From: a virus
Direction: 5' to 3' (one strand)
IMG/VR virus record: IMGVR_UViG_3300025418_000675
Span: 1-21,071 of that record
DNA: 21,071 bases
Both the position numbers and the translations under genes were made by a program. Shown piece after piece: positions 19,734 through 21,071 of the stretch. The notes beneath the pieces were generated by a model that saw only the letters and a list, made by a program, of their open reading frames with translations, made no database searches and had not been told where the DNA came from. Positions within the stretch are counted from its first letter, which is position 1. Each line of letters opens with the position of its first letter.

Positions 19734-21071
19734 TTCTTATCCTTAATCCATTTATCTGGAATCTTATCATGTTTCTTTTTAAAATCATCATGCAAATTTT
19801 TACCGGTAATACCGTGTTTACTTGCAATATTCTGCATCAATCTATCAATAGAATCATAACTATGACTATCTAATTTTTTCAAACCAGTTTCTAATTCTGA
19901 AACATGGTTTTCATTGAACTTCTTTTTCTTCTTCTTAACAATTTGTATACCAATATTACGGTTTGGGTCTTTGTAGGTATCCATGCCTTCTTTGTTGCTG
20001 GCACCACCTAAAACACCGCCAAGTCCAGATTCGCCATCATTTTGAAAACCATTAAACTCTTTAAAAGTTAATTTTTTCTTCTTCTTCTCGGATAAAGGAT
20101 TTGGTTCTACCTTAGCTCCAAGCATTGCTGTACCGTTCTGACTGGCATTACTATATTCTTGTGTTTCACCGTAAAGGTTCTGGCCAAGTCCGGCACCTGC
20201 TGCGGCACCTTGACCACCTGCTCTTGTATCGTATTCTCCGCTTACACCATCAGGTCTACCGACCCTTCCTGCACTTAACGACTTATCGCCACGTTTTATT
20301 TTTTTGTTTTTGTCGTTGTCTTTTTGGAAGTTAGGTTCTTTGGGCGGGCCGCTGATTTTGAGCGTGGGCGCTGCTTCGTTGTAGGCGCCGTGCCATGCTC
20401 CGCCGGAGTGGCCTTGACCGTTCGGGTCTTTGCGTGGGCCTGTACCGCCTTTGATTTGGTCTCTGGAACCGACAAGACTTCCGGAGTTGTCTGGCTTGAT
20501 GTCTGCTGGACCTTTGGCTCGGAAGAAGTTGTTGTATCTTCCGATGGTTTTTTGCTGAATAGATTTAGAATTTTTCTTAACATTATCTTCTCCAAATAAA
20601 CTTACATTTCTATTTAACCAATCGGTGGCGGACTCATTTGTTGCTCTGGAGTCCAAAAACTCTTTGGTGGACTGGTATATATTAGTTATATCCTCTTCCT
20701 TGGTATCTAGGTTTCCTGTGTTGTCAAAGGTTACTAAATTGCCATACATTTCACTAAATTGTGTAATGTTTTGTTGAGATTTAACCCACTTATCATATCG
20801 TACAGATTCAGCCATCATTCTGGACAATAATGAATTTCTTTCCTGACTAGTTTCATTAGTAGTATGAACAAAAATCATCATGGTATCGTAACCAAGTTCT
20901 TCTAGTTCTTCTTTAATGTAAGATATCTTTTCATTGTCATCGGCAGGACCATTAATAATCAATGGACCACGAGCACGAATTGCTTCTCTGCGGAAATCAT
21001 TAGTTTTCTCAGATAATTTTTGTTTATCGGCCAAATAATCTCTAGCTTGAATAAAATTCAATTCTACAATC
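19730..21071 (-). CDS. P-loop kinase-like protein with long disordered tail (partial, N-terminus outside window)
   Basis: The frame has no stop up to base 21071, and its first possible start inside (TTG at 21061) is not convincing, so the N-terminus, including the P-loop, lies outside. Visible part: RREAIRARGPLIINGPADD (24-42), then YIKEELEELGYDTMMIFVHT (48-67) and TNETSQERN (68-76), the C-terminal half of a zeta-toxin/P-loop-kinase-like domain that I recall from T4-like phages. After about residue 150 it becomes Gly/Asn/Lys-rich and disordered, with LSEKKKKKLTFKEFN (323-337) and a helical C-terminus. A GC-rich island and an overlapping reading frame lie in its Gly-rich part. Residue numbers count from the TTG. 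Confidence 0.7.
   Translation of the reverse strand, partial: IVELNFIQARDYLADKQKLSEKTNDFRREAIRARGPLIINGPADDNEKISYIKEELEELGYDTMMIFVHTTNETSQERNSLLSRMMAESVRYDKWVKSQQNITQFSEMYGNLVTFDNTGNLDTKEEDITNIYQSTKEFLDSRATNESATDWLNRNVSLFGEDNVKKNSKSIQQKTIGRYNNFFRAKGPADIKPDNSGSLVGSRDQIKGGTGPRKDPNGQGHSGGAWHGAYNEAAPTLKISGPPKEPNFQKDNDKNKKIKRGDKSLSAGRVGRPDGVSGEYDTRAGGQGAAAGAGLGQNLYGETQEYSNASQNGTAMLGAKVEPNPLSEKKKKKLTFKEFNGFQNDGESGLGGVLGGASNKEGMDTYKDPNRNIGIQIVKKKKKKFNENHVSELETGLKKLDSHSYDSIDRLMQNIASKHGITGKNLHDDFKKKHDKIPDKWIKDKK
20296..20583 (-). CDS. possible overprinted gene inside the kinase-like gene, 95 aa
   Basis: A frame different from that of the host gene but on the same strand: ATG 20581-20583, GGAG six bases ahead, TAA at 20296-20298. 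The product is MLRKILNLFSKKPSEDTTTS..., a short amphipathic start followed by a Ser/Thr/Pro/Lys-rich chain ending SKKTTTKTKK, so basic and probably disordered. It overlaps the Gly-rich linker (about residues 160-255) of the host gene. Long open frames are expected by chance in GC-rich DNA, and the GGAG here also encodes FGED in the main frame. I list it as a candidate only. Confidence 0.35.
   Translation of the reverse strand: MLRKILNLFSKKPSEDTTTSSEPKVQQTSSQTTPEVLSVPETKSKAVQAHAKTRTVKATPAEHGTAPTTKQRPRSKSAARPKNLTSKKTTTKTKK

Noticed and set aside
20324-20599. Plus-strand 91 aa frame over the GC island
   Set aside because: No plus-strand gene exists elsewhere here; long open frames in several phases are expected in GC-rich DNA, and no good start signal was seen.
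1-21071. tRNA genes, CRISPR arrays, insertion sequences, integrase or attachment sites
   Set aside because: None seen: no cloverleaf-like segment, no regularly spaced repeats, no transposase or integrase motif, and genes are packed with almost no free space.

Overview
This window is a dense, AT-rich (roughly mid-30s % GC by eye) piece of a tailed-phage genome. Every gene I can support lies on the minus strand, so transcription runs from position 21071 down to 1. Neighbouring genes usually abut or overlap by 4 to 14 bases (ATGA, TAAATG), and there is no gene-free stretch over 300 bases. The gene set points to a T4-superfamily myovirus: class Ia ribonucleotide reductase (nrdA, nrdB), a T4-type RNase H, a gp61-type primase, a DUF6433-like protein and internal-head-protein-like genes. 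The separate two-gene spanin pair and canonical sigma-70 promoters indicate a Gram-negative host. I cannot name the phage.

Region by region, in transcription order. (1) 21071-15271: virion and head-related genes. These are a truncated P-loop kinase-like protein with a long disordered tail, a basic DUF6321-like protein, two large lysine/glutamate-rich proteins (510 and 425 aa), a structural protein with a strong ribosome binding site and a hairpin behind it, a conserved 128 aa phage protein, and a second small CTS-bearing protein (14981-15274). (2) 14980-11540: a lysis and envelope cassette: a 69 aa protein, an i-spanin and an overlapping Rz1-like o-spanin, a second lipoprotein, two small proteins, a GH19 endolysin, a 2-TM holin candidate, a small secreted protein and a coiled-coil protein with a C-terminal membrane anchor. 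(3) 11517-6319: replication and nucleotide metabolism: primase, a 154 aa conserved protein, NrdA, NrdB, a zinc-ribbon protein, a GIY-YIG-like protein and a small conserved protein. (4) 6284-4456: RNase H, DUF6433-like, a degenerate cytidylyltransferase-fold protein and a 60 aa protein, from a consensus promoter. (5) 4329-1: two further promoter-led blocks of small genes, with two zincin-like (HExxH) proteins, one fused to a vWA domain, ending in a MazG-like protein cut by the window edge.

The most interesting points are these. First, two small proteins start with MISFKKYL(N/E)E, which looks like the T4 capsid-targeting leader, and the nearby 510 aa protein carries several L/I-x-E-A sites that resemble prohead-protease sites; together these suggest a set of packaged or processed internal head proteins. 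Second, a 95-codon frame with its own ATG and ribosome binding site lies inside the kinase-like gene, in a locally GC-rich island. Third, two promoters share a near-identical transcribed leader and serve the zincin/vWA blocks. Fourth, a nucleotidyltransferase-fold protein has lost its HxGH motif. All family names come from recognising motifs, not from a search.
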